Source: Candidatus Avisuccinivibrio pullicola (lineage in GTDB: Bacteria; Pseudomonadota; Gammaproteobacteria; Enterobacterales; Succinivibrionaceae). Taken from it: DNA of 41,121 nt. Location: positions 1 through 41,121 of the forward strand of contig DVOQ01000064.1 of the NCBI GenBank assembly GCA_018713485.1, read 5' to 3'. This document shows positions 41,117-41,121 of this stretch, piece after piece. The notes under the pieces were generated by a model, which saw only the letters and a list, made by a program, of their open reading frames with translations, searched no databases and was not told where the DNA came from. Both the position numbers and the translations under genes were made by a program. Numbering within the stretch: the first letter of the stretch is position 1; each line of letters starts with the position of its first letter.

Positions 41117-41121
41117 TAAAC

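Overview
The window looks like chromosomal DNA of an anaerobic or facultatively anaerobic gammaproteobacterium. The support is a Tol-Pal cluster followed directly by tRNA-Lys/tRNA-Val genes (as in enterobacteria), ruvCAB, a fused chorismate mutase/prephenate dehydrogenase, an OmpC/F-type porin, and a four-subunit frdABCD fumarate reductase. Together with larBCE (nickel-pincer cofactor synthesis) and a moderately high GC content with unusually frequent TTA leucine codons, I infer a succinate-producing lineage such as Succinivibrionaceae. No rRNA or marker gene here proves that.

Layout. 1-8680 (+): a YhcG-like protein without nuclease residues, mlaA, tyrA, a DUF945/YdgA-like protein, a 1239-residue protein I do not recognise and a small protein after it. 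8691-17126 (+): ruvC, ruvA, ruvB, ybgC, tolQ, tolR, tolA, tolB, pal and cpoB, mostly overlapping or tightly spaced; TolQ has a C-terminal extension of about 295 residues carrying a repeat. 17277-17656: tRNA-Lys(UUU), two tRNA-Lys(CUU), tRNA-Val(UAC), with a strong promoter in front. 18074-19237: a porin with a tandem operator over its promoter.

19238-23368 is a scrambled accessory patch: a truncated copy of the qmcA 3' end, a membrane protein, and a decayed IS66-type element with perfect 21-bp terminal inverted repeats. 23369-25384 (-): a small membrane protein, nfeD and qmcA. 25551-31607 (-): a six-gene operon read as Fe-S aldo/keto reductase, exported DUF362 protein, YraQ-like permease, larB, larC, larE. 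31762-32931 (-): a MalY/PatB-type C-S lyase.

The 794-bp gap 32932-33725 holds what I consider the best find: two tandem small-RNA genes. Each has a sigma70-like promoter, a pair of GTTAGC-N4-GCTAAC-type operators spaced exactly 20 bp, an identical 18-nt hairpin segment and an intrinsic terminator. The same promoter/operator layout stands in front of the porin, which suggests one regulator controlling a porin and twin sRNAs. After rpsT (-) comes a type II restriction-modification pair (34219-36385, +), then frdABCD (-) and psd (-).

The second notable point is the lar operon. It has no larA in this window, but the DUF362 protein carries a His-x9-Lys-x15-His spacing that matches, from memory, the cofactor/nickel residues of LarA. 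It may therefore be an unrecognised nickel-pincer enzyme. No database search or computation was run; identifications rest on recognised motifs and gene context.
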